A stretch of 64,000 bases of DNA from G965279335 sp965279285 (GTDB lineage Bacteria > Pseudomonadota > Gammaproteobacteria > DSM-16500), in the NCBI GenBank assembly GCA_965279285.1, contig OZ257148.1, positions 868,001 through 932,000 of the forward strand. Reading direction: 5' to 3'. This document shows, piece by piece, positions 1 to 8,734 of this stretch (position 1 is the stretch's first letter; each line of letters opens with the position of its first letter). The position numbers and the translations under genes are program-made. A model generated the notes under the pieces. It saw only the letters and a program-made list of their open reading frames with translations. It ran no database searches and had not been told where the DNA came from.

Positions 1-195
1 GAAGACCTTAATTTGATACCGATAAGTTTAACAGTGATTGATAGAGCAGCTACACTTCGTGCGGATTATAATATGCCAACACCTGATGCAATTCAGGCCG
101 CTGCTGCATTTTTGATCACGGATAGTAAAGTTATTTTTATCACTGGTGATAAAGCATTTAAAAAAATTCCTCACCTGCATGTTTTGCTTGTTTAG
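1..195 (+). CDS. PIN-domain (VapC-like) protein, C-terminal fragment
   Basis: The frame is open from the first base, so the 5' end lies outside the window; 64 residues remain. The segment TPDAIQAAAA followed by FITGDKAFKKI resembles the last third of PIN-domain ribonucleases, where acidic residues equivalent to the D of TPDAI and the D of TGDKAF help bind the catalytic metal. VapC toxins of this fold cleave tRNA or other RNA and are normally encoded just after a VapB antitoxin, which here would lie upstream of the window. The family call rests on the C-terminal motif alone. Confidence 0.55.
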   Translation, partial: EDLNLIPISLTVIDRAATLRADYNMPTPDAIQAAAAFLITDSKVIFITGDKAFKKIPHLHVLLV

Positions 196-340
196 GCGGC
201 AGTATATTAATGGACAACATTATATCCATTATCTCCATTTTTTGATTATAATAGACATTATTGTGTCTCTTAATAAAGGGTTCTGCGATTAAAAGACAAT
301 GAATAATTACGTTTTTTTAACTTTATTTTACGACTGATTC

Positions 341-823
341 ATGCCAACAATGACAATAGCAATAAACACATTTTTATCTGATGAAGAGGCAACGTTTGCT
401 TACGCGGCTAAACTTGCTGCGGTTGTGGGCGATACAGCTGTTATTTTTTTATATGGTCAATTAGGTGCGGGAAAAACAACATTTTCTCGCGGTTTTTTAC
501 ATTATTTGGGTTATCAGGGTACTGTTAAAAGTCCTACCTATACTTTGGTTGAGCCTTATGATTTAGGCACACAGCAAGTGTTTCATTTTGATTTTTATCG
601 TTTACATGATCCGCATGAATTAGAATATATTGGTATTCGTGATTATTTTGTTCCTCAGGCTATTTGTTTGATTGAATGGCCTGAGCATGGTGTTGGAATG
701 CTACCTATACCTGACTTATCTTGCTATATTGAATTGAATGGCGAGGGAAGAACCATTAAACTAGAGCCAGTCTCTGCTCGTGGCGCAGAAATTTTGCAAA
801 GATTTAAACAAACGAATTCATAG
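341..823 (+). CDS. tsaE: tRNA threonylcarbamoyladenosine biosynthesis ATPase TsaE
   Basis: TsaE (YjeE) is the ATPase that supports the TsaB-TsaD complex in making the t6A modification at position 37 of ANN-decoding tRNAs. The 160 residues match the family length (153 in E. coli). Visible motifs are the P-loop GQLGAGKT (residues 39-46), the switch segment SPTYTLV (64-70), HFDFYRL (82-88) and IEWPE (111-115). The ATG at 341 is used; a second in-frame ATG at 350 is possible. It is the first gene of a tsaE-amiB-mutL-miaA run, with 13 bp to the next start, as in many gammaproteobacteria. Confidence 0.95.
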   Translation: MPTMTIAINTFLSDEEATFAYAAKLAAVVGDTAVIFLYGQLGAGKTTFSRGFLHYLGYQGTVKSPTYTLVEPYDLGTQQVFHFDFYRLHDPHELEYIGIRDYFVPQAICLIEWPEHGVGMLPIPDLSCYIELNGEGRTIKLEPVSARGAEILQRFKQTNS

Positions 824-836
824 GTAGGAATAGAAG

Positions 837-2075
837 TTGCGTCAGTATTTATTAATTTTTATTATCATTTTTAGTTTATTACAGTCCATGGTGGCTCAGG
901 CTGCTGCTGCACGTTTAACACATATTCAAATTATTAAAACAGCTACCTTAAGTCGGGTTATTTTATCTCTTAGCGCGAGTAGGCAGCCTCATATCAGTCA
1001 TTTAAATAATCCCAACCGGATAGTCTTGGATTTAGCAGACACAGTGTTAACAGAGCAGTTAAAAAATTTAAATTTACCTACGCAAACGATTATGAGTATT
1101 AGCAGTGCATATCCGCAAGCTAATCATTTGGTCTTAACCTTGGCATTAACTTCGAGCGCAAAAATCACTATCATACCTACAGTAAAAAGTAATCGTTTTA
1201 TATTAGATGTCGCAAGTGCTGAGAAATCAGTAGATTTAGATTCGGGTGTTCGATTGTTTAAAGCGCGAAGTAAACCTTTGATTGCTCGTACAAAGCTGCT
1301 GAGTTTTGATTCCTCTAAGTTAAAGCGTGTACCCGTGAGAATTTCTAATATAAAAAAAAGTAATATTCTGACTATAGTAATTGATCCAGGTCATGGCGGC
1401 AAAGATCCGGGTGCTATTGGTGATAATGGTACAAAAGAAAAAGATGTTGTACTTTCTATCGCAAAAAAACTAGCACAACAAATTAATCAGCACCCTAATA
1501 TGCATGCAGTATTAACGCGTGATGGTGATTATTTTGTTCCCCTGCGTGATCGAATAAGATTAGCACGAAAAGATAAAGCCGATTTATTTATGTCTATTCA
1601 TGCGGACTCATATTTTAATTCATTAGCGAGCGGCGCTTCTGTGTATACATTATCGCATCGCGGCGCGACCAGTGAGGCGGCGCGTTGGTTAGCGAGAAGA
1701 GAAAATTATTCAGAATTAGGTGGTGTTGATTTAGGTGAGCTAGGTGATCAAAGCTATTTGTTACGTTCTGTGTTAATTGATTTAGCTCAAACTGCAACGA
1801 CCACTGATAGTATGCGTTTAGGTTCGTTGATGCTACGTTCTTTAGATGCGATGACAAAATTGCGTTATTCGCGCGTAGAACAAGCCCCTTTTGTGGTCTT
1901 AAAATCACCGGATATTCCATCCGTATTGGTGGAAACAGGTTTTATATCGAATGTTCGTGAAGAAAAGCGTTTGCAAGACCAGGCTTATCAAGCACAATTA
2001 GCACAAGCTATGTTTAATGGCGTGCTGACCTATGTTAAAAAAGCGGGAACTATTCAGCAGTTAGGGAGTATGTGA
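837..2075 (+). CDS. amiB: N-acetylmuramoyl-L-alanine amidase (AmiB/AmiC type)
   Basis: Periplasmic zinc amidase that removes peptide stems from peptidoglycan at septation. The start is TTG 837, because only this start gives a full signal peptide (hydrophobic residues 4-22, ending near AQAAA). Residues 26-125 look like an AMIN septal-targeting domain, and 178-405 form the Amidase_3 catalytic domain. Predicted zinc and catalytic residues are H186 (IDPGHGG), E201 (KEKD), H255 (SIHADS) and E366 (VETGF). There is no C-terminal LysM domain, unlike AmiB of some relatives. It sits between tsaE and mutL as in E. coli. Such amidases need an EnvC- or NlpD-type activator; an EnvC homologue lies at 13.3-14.4 kb. 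Confidence 0.93.
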   Translation: MRQYLLIFIIIFSLLQSMVAQAAAARLTHIQIIKTATLSRVILSLSASRQPHISHLNNPNRIVLDLADTVLTEQLKNLNLPTQTIMSISSAYPQANHLVLTLALTSSAKITIIPTVKSNRFILDVASAEKSVDLDSGVRLFKARSKPLIARTKLLSFDSSKLKRVPVRISNIKKSNILTIVIDPGHGGKDPGAIGDNGTKEKDVVLSIAKKLAQQINQHPNMHAVLTRDGDYFVPLRDRIRLARKDKADLFMSIHADSYFNSLASGASVYTLSHRGATSEAARWLARRENYSELGGVDLGELGDQSYLLRSVLIDLAQTATTTDSMRLGSLMLRSLDAMTKLRYSRVEQAPFVVLKSPDIPSVLVETGFISNVREEKRLQDQAYQAQLAQAMFNGVLTYVKKAGTIQQLGSM

Positions 2076-3973
2076 TGCGAATTCAAAAATTAAGTTCCTT
2101 ACTTTCCAATCAAATTGCAGCAGGAGAAGTGATTGAGCGCCCAGCTTCTGTAGTCAAAGAGTTAGTTGAAAATAGTATTGATGCTGGCGCAACTCAAATT
2201 GACATCGAGATAGAGCAAGGTGGGATGCGCTTAATTCAGGTGCGTGATAATGGCAGCGGGATTCATCAAGATGATTTAGCATTAGCACTTTATCGTCATG
2301 CAACCAGTAAGATTTATAATTTAGATGATTTAGAAAAAATTCTCACTTTAGGTTTTCGTGGTGAAGCATTGGCGAGTGTGAGCTCTGTTTCTCGATTAAC
2401 ATTATCATCCGCTTTGCCTGCAGCAACGGGTTGGCAAGTGAGTTCGCAAGGTACTGAGCAAGAGCCGCAATTAGCGCCTGTAGCTCATCCACAGGGCACA
2501 ACGGTTGCAGTGCGAGATTTATTTTTTAATACACCGGCGCGTCGTAAATTTTTGCGCACAGAAAAAACTGAATTTGATCATATCGATGAATTAATTAAGC
2601 GAGTTGCTTTAGCTTGTTTTAATGTGGATTTTACATTGAAACATAATCAACGTTTAGTGCGGCAATATCGACGAGCTCAGTCGGATATTGAGCGTGAACA
2701 GCGTGTTGCTAGTTTATGTGGAGCAGATTTTATTGAACATGCTTTAAAAGTTGAAACTGAAATTGAAGGATTAAAGCTATATGGTTGGATAGGCTTGCCG
2801 ACTTTTTCACGTGCACAGGCAGATTTGCAATATTTTTATGTCAATGGTCGAGTCGTAAAAGATAAGTTAGTCAGTCATGCGATGCGTCAAGCTTATCATG
2901 ATGTAATGTATGGTGGGCGTCATGCGGCATATGTATTGTTTTTAGAGATTGCACCCAATCAAGTTGATGTGAATGTGCATCCAACTAAGCATGAAGTACG
3001 TTTTCGTGAAAGTCGTTTTGTGCATGATTTTATTTCTCGGGTTGTAAAAGATGCTTTAGCACATGTGCGCCCAGGACATGCTGATGTTTGCGCGCCGACG
3101 GCATTAAATCACAAAGAGTATGTGACTGCGGAGGGAGAAATTTTATCGCATGTGCAGGCAGAGCCTATTAAGCATCAGCAACCTTTATCATTTAATTCAG
3201 CAGCAGAAGTTTTATCTGCAGTACCTGGCGCAGCAATTGCAAATTATCCATCAGCTCCTATAGAAAATTCTCAACCAAAACCTTATGTTTATCAACAGGA
3301 GCCGCGGTCATCACCACAGCAGGTCCGCGAACAAATGACAGTTTATAATCAGTTGCATACTCATGAACCTAAAGTGGAGGCAAGTGAAATTCCACCTTTA
3401 GGTTTTGCATTAGCGCAATTACAAGGGATTTATATTTTAGCTGAAAATCAAGCGGGTTTAGTTTTAGTTGATATGCATGCGGCACATGAACGTGTGATGT
3501 ATGAGCAATTAAAACAAAGTGTAAGTGAACAAAAGATTATTGCTCAGCCATTATTGATTCCTATCACGGTCAATTTAACTGAGCGCGAAGTGAATTGCAT
3601 TACTGAAAGTCCAGAGTTATTTGCTCAAGTGGGTTTAAAGGTAGAGCAATTAAGTCAAGAGACTATTGTTGTTAGAGAAGTTCCTGAGTTATTGCGAGAT
3701 ATTAATTTAATTCAAATGATACGTGATATTGCGGCTGATTTGATTGTTAATGAAAAAAGTACGCGTTTAGAAGAGAAAATTCAGCATATTTTAGGTACGA
3801 TGGCCTGCCATGCTGCTGTTCGTGCTCAGCGTCGTTTGACGATTCCAGAGATGAATGGTTTGTTACGAGCAATGGAAAATACACAGCACAGTGGTCAATG
3901 TAATCATGGTCGTCCTACGTGGATGAAATTATCGATGGATGAATTAGATAAATTATTTTTACGTGGTCGTTAA
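2075..3973 (+). CDS. mutL: DNA mismatch repair protein MutL
   Basis: MutL couples mismatch recognition by MutS to strand incision. The ATG at 2075 overlaps the amiB TGA by one base (TGATG), implying translational coupling; a GTG one codon earlier is less likely. The N-terminal GHKL ATPase motifs are ENSIDAGA, DNGSGI and GFRGEALASV. The C-terminal domain carries DMHAAHERVMYE starting at about residue 466, which fits the metal-dependent endonuclease motif DQHA(X)2E(X)4E with M for Q. Supporting motifs ACHAAVRA and CNHGRP are near the C-terminus. The protein is therefore predicted to nick DNA itself, as in MutH-less bacteria, unlike E. coli MutL. 632 residues. Confidence 0.96.
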   Translation: MRIQKLSSLLSNQIAAGEVIERPASVVKELVENSIDAGATQIDIEIEQGGMRLIQVRDNGSGIHQDDLALALYRHATSKIYNLDDLEKILTLGFRGEALASVSSVSRLTLSSALPAATGWQVSSQGTEQEPQLAPVAHPQGTTVAVRDLFFNTPARRKFLRTEKTEFDHIDELIKRVALACFNVDFTLKHNQRLVRQYRRAQSDIEREQRVASLCGADFIEHALKVETEIEGLKLYGWIGLPTFSRAQADLQYFYVNGRVVKDKLVSHAMRQAYHDVMYGGRHAAYVLFLEIAPNQVDVNVHPTKHEVRFRESRFVHDFISRVVKDALAHVRPGHADVCAPTALNHKEYVTAEGEILSHVQAEPIKHQQPLSFNSAAEVLSAVPGAAIANYPSAPIENSQPKPYVYQQEPRSSPQQVREQMTVYNQLHTHEPKVEASEIPPLGFALAQLQGIYILAENQAGLVLVDMHAAHERVMYEQLKQSVSEQKIIAQPLLIPITVNLTEREVNCITESPELFAQVGLKVEQLSQETIVVREVPELLRDINLIQMIRDIAADLIVNEKSTRLEEKIQHILGTMACHAAVRAQRRLTIPEMNGLLRAMENTQHSGQCNHGRPTWMKLSMDELDKLFLRGR

Positions 3974-3988
3974 TCATTTGAGTGCATC

Positions 3989-4996
3989 ATGATAGTTGAT
4001 AAACAATTACCGCTCGTTTGTTTGATGGGCCCTACTGCAGCAGGTAAGACCCAACTTGCAGTTGAGTTGACTCAGCATTTTCCTTTTGAAATTATCAGTG
4101 TTGATTCGGCGATGGTTTATCGTGGTATGGATATAGGCACAGCCAAACCTGATTTAGAGACATTAAAACGAGCTCCGCATCGTTTAATTGATTTTCGTGA
4201 TCCGAGCGATCCTTATTCCGCTGCACAGTTTAAAGAAGATGCGTTGCGAGAAATAAAAAATATTTTTTCAAGCAATAAAATTCCACTGTTAGTGGGCGGA
4301 ACCATGCTTTATTTTCGTGTTCTGCAACAAGGCTTAGCTGATATGCCAGCAGCTGATCCTGTCTTGCGACAAAAACTGCATGCAGAAGGGTTACAAAAAG
4401 GGTGGCCAGCATTACATGAGCAATTACTTCAAGTTGATCCTGAAGCAGCGGCTCGCATTCATCCGCATGATGCGCAACGTTTGCAACGTGCATTAGAAGT
4501 CTATCAGTTAAGTGGAAAAAATCTTACGACATGGCAAGCAATAACAAACAATCCTTTGTTAAATTATAACGTTATTAATTTAGCAGTTGCTCCACTTGAT
4601 CGTGCTATTTTACATACCAGAATTGCAGAAAGATTTAAGCAAATGTTAGATGCAGGATTAGTGGAAGAAGTAGAAAAATTAATATCGCGTGGTGATTTAA
4701 CATTAGAAACACCCGCAATTCGTTCGGTTGGTTATCGCCAAGTTTGGGAATATTTATTAGGGATGATGACTTACGAACAGATGAGTGAAAGAGGGATTAT
4801 TGCCACTCGACAATTAGCAAAGCGACAATTAACGTGGCTGCGAAGCTGGCCTGATTTACATTGGTTTGATAGTGAAAACACTGAGTTGATACCACGAGTA
4901 GTGGAGTTTTTTATGGCTAATCGTGTTTTTTATAACTATTCAGTAGTGAGGGAGTTTGGTGGGCACGCTGCGCTTTGCCCACCCTACAAAAAATGA
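3989..4996 (+). CDS. miaA: tRNA dimethylallyltransferase MiaA, C-terminus extended into a MITE
   Basis: MiaA transfers a dimethylallyl group to A37 of UNN-decoding tRNAs, the precursor of ms2i6A. Motifs seen are P-loop GPTAAGKT near residue 14, DSAMVYRGMDIGTAKP, GGTMLYF, and RSVGYRQ in the substrate-binding region. The protein has 335 residues, against 316 in E. coli. The last ~20 residues (from about YNYSVVREFGGH) are translated from the left arm of a MITE that begins at 4932, so the native stop has been lost. The extension lies beyond the catalytic core and is probably tolerated. hfq, normally the next gene, is about 15 kb away. Confidence 0.94.
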   Translation: MIVDKQLPLVCLMGPTAAGKTQLAVELTQHFPFEIISVDSAMVYRGMDIGTAKPDLETLKRAPHRLIDFRDPSDPYSAAQFKEDALREIKNIFSSNKIPLLVGGTMLYFRVLQQGLADMPAADPVLRQKLHAEGLQKGWPALHEQLLQVDPEAAARIHPHDAQRLQRALEVYQLSGKNLTTWQAITNNPLLNYNVINLAVAPLDRAILHTRIAERFKQMLDAGLVEEVEKLISRGDLTLETPAIRSVGYRQVWEYLLGMMTYEQMSERGIIATRQLAKRQLTWLRSWPDLHWFDSENTELIPRVVEFFMANRVFYNYSVVREFGGHAALCPPYKK

Positions 4997-5053
4997 CAAA
5001 AATATATTGTAAAAAATGTAGGGTGGGCAAAGCGCAGCGTGCCCACCAAGCTC
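4932..5053. mobile_element. GTAAC-ended hairpin MITE, copy 1 (right end decayed)
   Basis: The left core arm is at 4958-4987 (begins GGTGGGCACGCTG, ends GCCCACCCTAC) and its exact inverse at 5018-5047, with a 30-nt AT-rich loop. The left outer arm is present as ATAACTATTCAGTAG from 4932; the right outer arm loses similarity after about 5053. It lies between miaA and a convergent phosphatase gene and forms the 3' end of the miaA reading frame. Confidence 0.85.
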
Positions 5054-5062
5054 CTTCTCACA

Positions 5063-5737
5063 TTAAGGAATGAAGTAATAAGGATTCACTAATTTAAAGG
5101 TTTTATCTGCATGTTTTCCAGCTAGATCACTTTCTTGATCGCCAATATTCATGATGATAGTGTAGCCCTCTTTTTCTATTTGTTCGCGCGCACCGATTTT
5201 ATAAGGCGCTGCAGTTTTTTCTCGGTAATCTTCAGGTTTTAAGATGAGTCCATCCCAATTTTTATAACCCGCATCGGTGAGATTTTTAATGGTTGCATCT
5301 CTGCTATGTTCTTTGCGGCCAGTGACAAAAAAGACAGCGATATTATTTTCTTTTGCGTAACGAAATAATTCAAGCGTTGGTTTGATGACGGGATCTAAGC
5401 TAGCGTCTTCTGCTTGTGTCATTTGTTCGTAGGTTCCACCAAAGTGCATGCGTTTTATATCAGGATAATTTGATAAAGATGTTTCATCAATATCTAAGAC
5501 AATAGCAAATTTTTTATTGGAATGAGTTTTTGCTTCATTGGCTAAGCGAGTTTTAAGATATAACATCGATTGGTCTATGGTTTTAGATAAATCTTTTAAA
5601 TATTCGCCCGAGTCATAATATTTAACTAAGCTATCTTTAACATAATCTAAATTTCTAGGTTCTTTTGCAAAAGCGCATTCGGTAGACAGCATTAGGCTGA
5701 ATAATGAGGCACAAATTAAAGTGAATGCTTTATACAT
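5063..5737 (-). CDS. Secreted HAD-family acid phosphatase (class B-like)
   Basis: 224 residues with a signal peptide (residues 1-24, ending CAFA-K), so probably periplasmic. The HAD phosphatase signature is complete: motif I DIDETSLSN with D82, D84 and T86; motif II FVTGR (T139); K180 in PYK; motif III/IV GDQESDL (D200, D204). This places it near the plant VSP / lipoprotein e(P4) acid phosphatase group, which hydrolyses phosphomonoesters, often 5'-nucleotides; the substrate is not visible here. The ATG at 5737 follows a good GGAGAAA ribosome-binding site. The gene converges on miaA with a MITE between them. Confidence 0.85.
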   Translation of the reverse strand: MYKAFTLICASLFSLMLSTECAFAKEPRNLDYVKDSLVKYYDSGEYLKDLSKTIDQSMLYLKTRLANEAKTHSNKKFAIVLDIDETSLSNYPDIKRMHFGGTYEQMTQAEDASLDPVIKPTLELFRYAKENNIAVFFVTGRKEHSRDATIKNLTDAGYKNWDGLILKPEDYREKTAAPYKIGAREQIEKEGYTIIMNIGDQESDLAGKHADKTFKLVNPYYFIP

Positions 5738-5891
5738 ATATTTCTCCTAACAATGAGGGGAGTCAATCTAGCAAATTAAGCCCAGCTGAGCAAATATATT
5801 GTGTGCCTTTTGTTGATTTTTGCTGCAATTTGGAGTTGTAGTGTTATAATCACAGCAAAATTTTTATACCATTAAGAAGGATATGACTTAT

Positions 5892-6278
5892 ATGAAATTG
5901 AATAAAATAATGGCGTGCGCGATAGTGATATTTTGTTTTTTTTCAAGCAGTTGTAGTAAGGACTTGCCGCCAGGGAATTATGATGCTTCAGAAGTAGGGA
6001 AAGTAAAAAAAGTTGTGCCGGGTGTTATTATTTCGATGCGGCCAGTGAATATACAAGGAACAGCAGAGGCTGCAGCGACACCTACTGTTACGGCTGCTCC
6101 CGTTGATGCCAATGTAACTCGTACACGCGGATTTGAGTATGTTATTAAACTCAGCACGGGTTCAATTATTTCAGTTGTTCAGAATGAAGATCTACATTTA
6201 AAGACGAAACAGCATATTTTAATTATTTATGGTGAGAACACCCGTATTGTAGCGAATGAAGGTGGGGATGATATTTAA
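5892..6278 (+). CDS. Small putative lipoprotein
   Basis: About 128 residues, with a hydrophobic signal ending SSSC (Cys 21 from this start), compatible with a somewhat atypical lipobox. After a Pro/Ala/Thr-rich linker the C-terminal half (GFEYVIKLSTGSIISVVQ, then the TRIV segment) looks like a small beta-rich domain similar in style to SlyB/Pcp outer-membrane lipoproteins of Legionella and Coxiella. An upstream ATG at 5883 is in frame, but the AAGAAGG site ends only 2 nt before it, so the ATG at 5892 (11 nt) was chosen. TATAAT at 5845-5850 could be its -10 box. Exact role unknown. Confidence 0.65.
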   Translation: MKLNKIMACAIVIFCFFSSSCSKDLPPGNYDASEVGKVKKVVPGVIISMRPVNIQGTAEAAATPTVTAAPVDANVTRTRGFEYVIKLSTGSIISVVQNEDLHLKTKQHILIIYGENTRIVANEGGDDI

Positions 6279-6293
6279 TTTAAATGATGTGTT

Positions 6294-6447
6294 GGTAGGC
6301 ACGCTGCGCTTTGCCCACCCTACATTTTTATGATTTATTTTGGTAATTTTTTGTAATTGGTGGATATGCTGTGCTTTGTCTGCCCTACATTTGTATGATT
6401 TATCTTTGTAGTTTTTTGTAGGGTGGGCAAAGCGTAGCGTGCCCACC
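6294..6447. repeat. MITE-core repeat cluster, three arms, no outer ends
   Basis: One core arm at 6294-6323, a decayed same-direction arm at 6359-6388 (GGTGGATATGCTGTGC) and the inverted arm at 6418-6447. The GTAAC outer termini seen in other copies are missing. The spacers are similar AT-rich segments (TTTTTATGATTTAT type), so an internal duplication is likely. Confidence 0.75.
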
Positions 6448-6483
6448 GTTTAACGTTTATTAACAAGTAAGGAGTGATTCTCA

Positions 6484-8370
6484 ATGGCAGCCAGCAGAAA
6501 CGTAGAGCAGACCAATGATGTTAAGAAATTCTTCGCAGATAATGCAGATTTTTTACTTACTGCAGGTCAACAAGTTGATGCAGATATCAATCGAGCGTTA
6601 GCAAGATGGGAGGTTTTTAGTCTTTGGAGTGCTGTTGATAAAATAGCAATATTAAATAAATCAGCGCTTGAAGAAGGTGCCCTAAGATATAGCATTTATC
6701 TTAAGTTAAGAGAGCGCTTAGTTAAGCGATATAGTATGTCTCAGGAGCCAGGTCCTTCTCGTAATATTATTAAGAAAAGTTTGCAACAAGATGCGGGAAT
6801 TTTTGGTTACAATGCAAGATGCCCGATTTCTAACGATTCTTTTGATTCTTCTATCTCACCTCTTACTATTCAATTCCAAACTCAACAAGGGTATAACTTT
6901 AATGCTTATGCTTTAGATCAATGGGTTAATCAAAATCCAAAAAAACCAATTCCATATATTGGTCAGCTTGATGATGCTGATAAAGAAGAGCTGAAAAAAA
7001 TATTAAAACGTAAACGCCTTCTTGTACCTTTGACTGCCCCAGGCGTTCGTGCAACAGCGGGTATACTTGCTGTGCTAGGTTTTATAGGATTTTCTTTGTT
7101 GTTAACCGTGTGGCCTGTAGCAATAGTCTCTGCGGTCGTGCTCTCTTTATATTTTACTGGTCTTGCGATAGCAGCAGGTTTAGCTAGACATGCATTTAAA
7201 AATTATGAAAATAGTATATTAGCAAGGACCAAGACTACCATGGGCGAGCAAAAATCAGATGCTGCTAATCAGCAACTGATAGTGCCTACTTTTACCCCTA
7301 CTTTACAAGCATCAGCTGCTCAATCTTCTGTGTCGCTTGATGCTAAAGAATCAAAAGCATCATCACCAACAATAACAGAAAACGATTTTATTGATAGAAA
7401 AGTCGCAGTTGCTCGAAGGATTTTTTTATATAGCAAAGAGCGTATTTGTATTAAGCAATATGCAGATGCTATTTGTGTGGATGAAATAACAGTAGGAGAG
7501 GATACGAAAAAAGCGTTAAAAGAAAAAATTTATTTGCAATTACGACAGCAATTGATTCATGACTTTGCTACGATAAACAATAATCCTGTGCCTTATGCAC
7601 CCGAGCACTACGCAGCTATTCGTTTTAACCTCTCTGTGGGTTCTGGCCCGTTAGGTTATAATCATGGGATTTGCCCCATTACAAAATGCAATATTTTTGA
7701 AAAGGGTGTTCGATCTGCTGATCAATTTGAAACAGAACAAGGTTTTTATTTTAACACCTATGCATTAGATTACTGGATTAAAAATAGAGGTAATCAAGGT
7801 ATACCGGCTATTGGAGCATTAAGTCCGAGTGACTTGGCACGATTAAGCCATAATGTACAACAAGCGTCTGGAAATATTCATCAGTTATACGGATCATTTT
7901 TTGCAGGCCTGACTAGTGGCTCTGTAATGGTGCCTGGGCTTGTGCTATTGTTTGGAGCAGCTGTATGGCCTTTAGGACTATTTCTTCTGGCAGCGGTTGT
8001 GGGAACATTGATTGGTGGCTTGATTGGATATGCTATTGGGAGGTACAAAGACAATAAATATAGCCAGTCTATTATAGCAGCGATTAATAGCAATCACTCA
8101 CCCAAAGGCCAAGGATCCGTAGGATTAGAGCCAGAGCCTGTAAAGGGAGCACAATCGAGCAATTCTTTAATTAATAAACATGCTAGTCCTTCGATTGTAC
8201 CGTTAGTACCAGTACAATCAGTAGCAAGTAATAATGAACCAGTTAGACCAACGCCAGCAATAGTGCCTGGTTCGACACAAACATCATCTAATTTATATTC
8301 TACGCCAGCTCCTGCTAGTGAGTCGGAAACAGTGTCGCTGCTTAATATTCCGCAGCTTGGGGGCGTGTGA
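6484..8370 (+). CDS. Membrane protein with two U-box-like modules (effector candidate)
   Basis: 628 residues built as a duplicated unit. Module 1 (about 106-175) has GYNARCPISNDSF, then TQQGYNFNAYALDQWV and a Pro-rich end. Module 2 (about 391-455) has GYNHGICPITKCNIF, then TEQGFYFNTYALDYWI. The pattern C-P-I-S/T, then Q-G-Y/F-x-F-N-x-Y-A-L-D-x-W, follows the fold signature of U-box ubiquitin-ligase domains (compare Legionella LubX). Each module is followed by a long hydrophobic segment (190-235 and 476-518), probably a membrane hairpin. The last 100 residues are a Pro/Ser/Thr-rich tail. AAGGAG at 6469-6474 fits the ATG at 6484. Function is inferred from pattern only. Confidence 0.6.
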   Translation: MAASRNVEQTNDVKKFFADNADFLLTAGQQVDADINRALARWEVFSLWSAVDKIAILNKSALEEGALRYSIYLKLRERLVKRYSMSQEPGPSRNIIKKSLQQDAGIFGYNARCPISNDSFDSSISPLTIQFQTQQGYNFNAYALDQWVNQNPKKPIPYIGQLDDADKEELKKILKRKRLLVPLTAPGVRATAGILAVLGFIGFSLLLTVWPVAIVSAVVLSLYFTGLAIAAGLARHAFKNYENSILARTKTTMGEQKSDAANQQLIVPTFTPTLQASAAQSSVSLDAKESKASSPTITENDFIDRKVAVARRIFLYSKERICIKQYADAICVDEITVGEDTKKALKEKIYLQLRQQLIHDFATINNNPVPYAPEHYAAIRFNLSVGSGPLGYNHGICPITKCNIFEKGVRSADQFETEQGFYFNTYALDYWIKNRGNQGIPAIGALSPSDLARLSHNVQQASGNIHQLYGSFFAGLTSGSVMVPGLVLLFGAAVWPLGLFLLAAVVGTLIGGLIGYAIGRYKDNKYSQSIIAAINSNHSPKGQGSVGLEPEPVKGAQSSNSLINKHASPSIVPLVPVQSVASNNEPVRPTPAIVPGSTQTSSNLYSTPAPASESETVSLLNIPQLGGV

Positions 8371-8396
8371 GTGTAGTGCTTAAAATAGAGCGGCTT

Positions 8397-8556
8397 GTAA
8401 CTATTCAGTAGCTAAAGAGTTTGGTGGGCACGCTGCGCTTTGCCCACCCTACGTTATTAGATATTGTGGCACATTGTGCCGCCCTGCGTTATTAAATATT
8501 GTAGGGTGGGCAAAGCGTAGCGTGCCCACCAAACTCTTTAGCTACTAAGTAGCTAC
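8397..8556. mobile_element. GTAAC-ended hairpin MITE, copy 2
   Basis: The outer arm from 8397 (GTAACTATTCAGTAGC) leads to a core arm at 8423-8452, a loop with a decayed third arm, an inverted core arm at 8501-8530 and an outer arm ending 8556. Imperfect 9-bp flanks GAGCGGCTT (8388-8396) and GAGCAGCTT (8557-8565) look like an eroded target-site duplication. The rest of the 364-bp gap up to the next gene at 8735 shows no other feature. Confidence 0.85.
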
Positions 8557-8734
8557 GAGCAGCTTGTTTAACAAGCATAACTCATTGATAAAAAACAAAA
8601 TATCTTGTTCGGTGTGATCTAAGTCTTGGAGTTTATACTAAACTTTTATTGCGCGGCTTAATAGTTTCTTAAGGGAGGGGTGGTTATAATATGGCCTAAT
8701 TTTACTTTCCCCACCATTACTACTTGAGGCGTTC

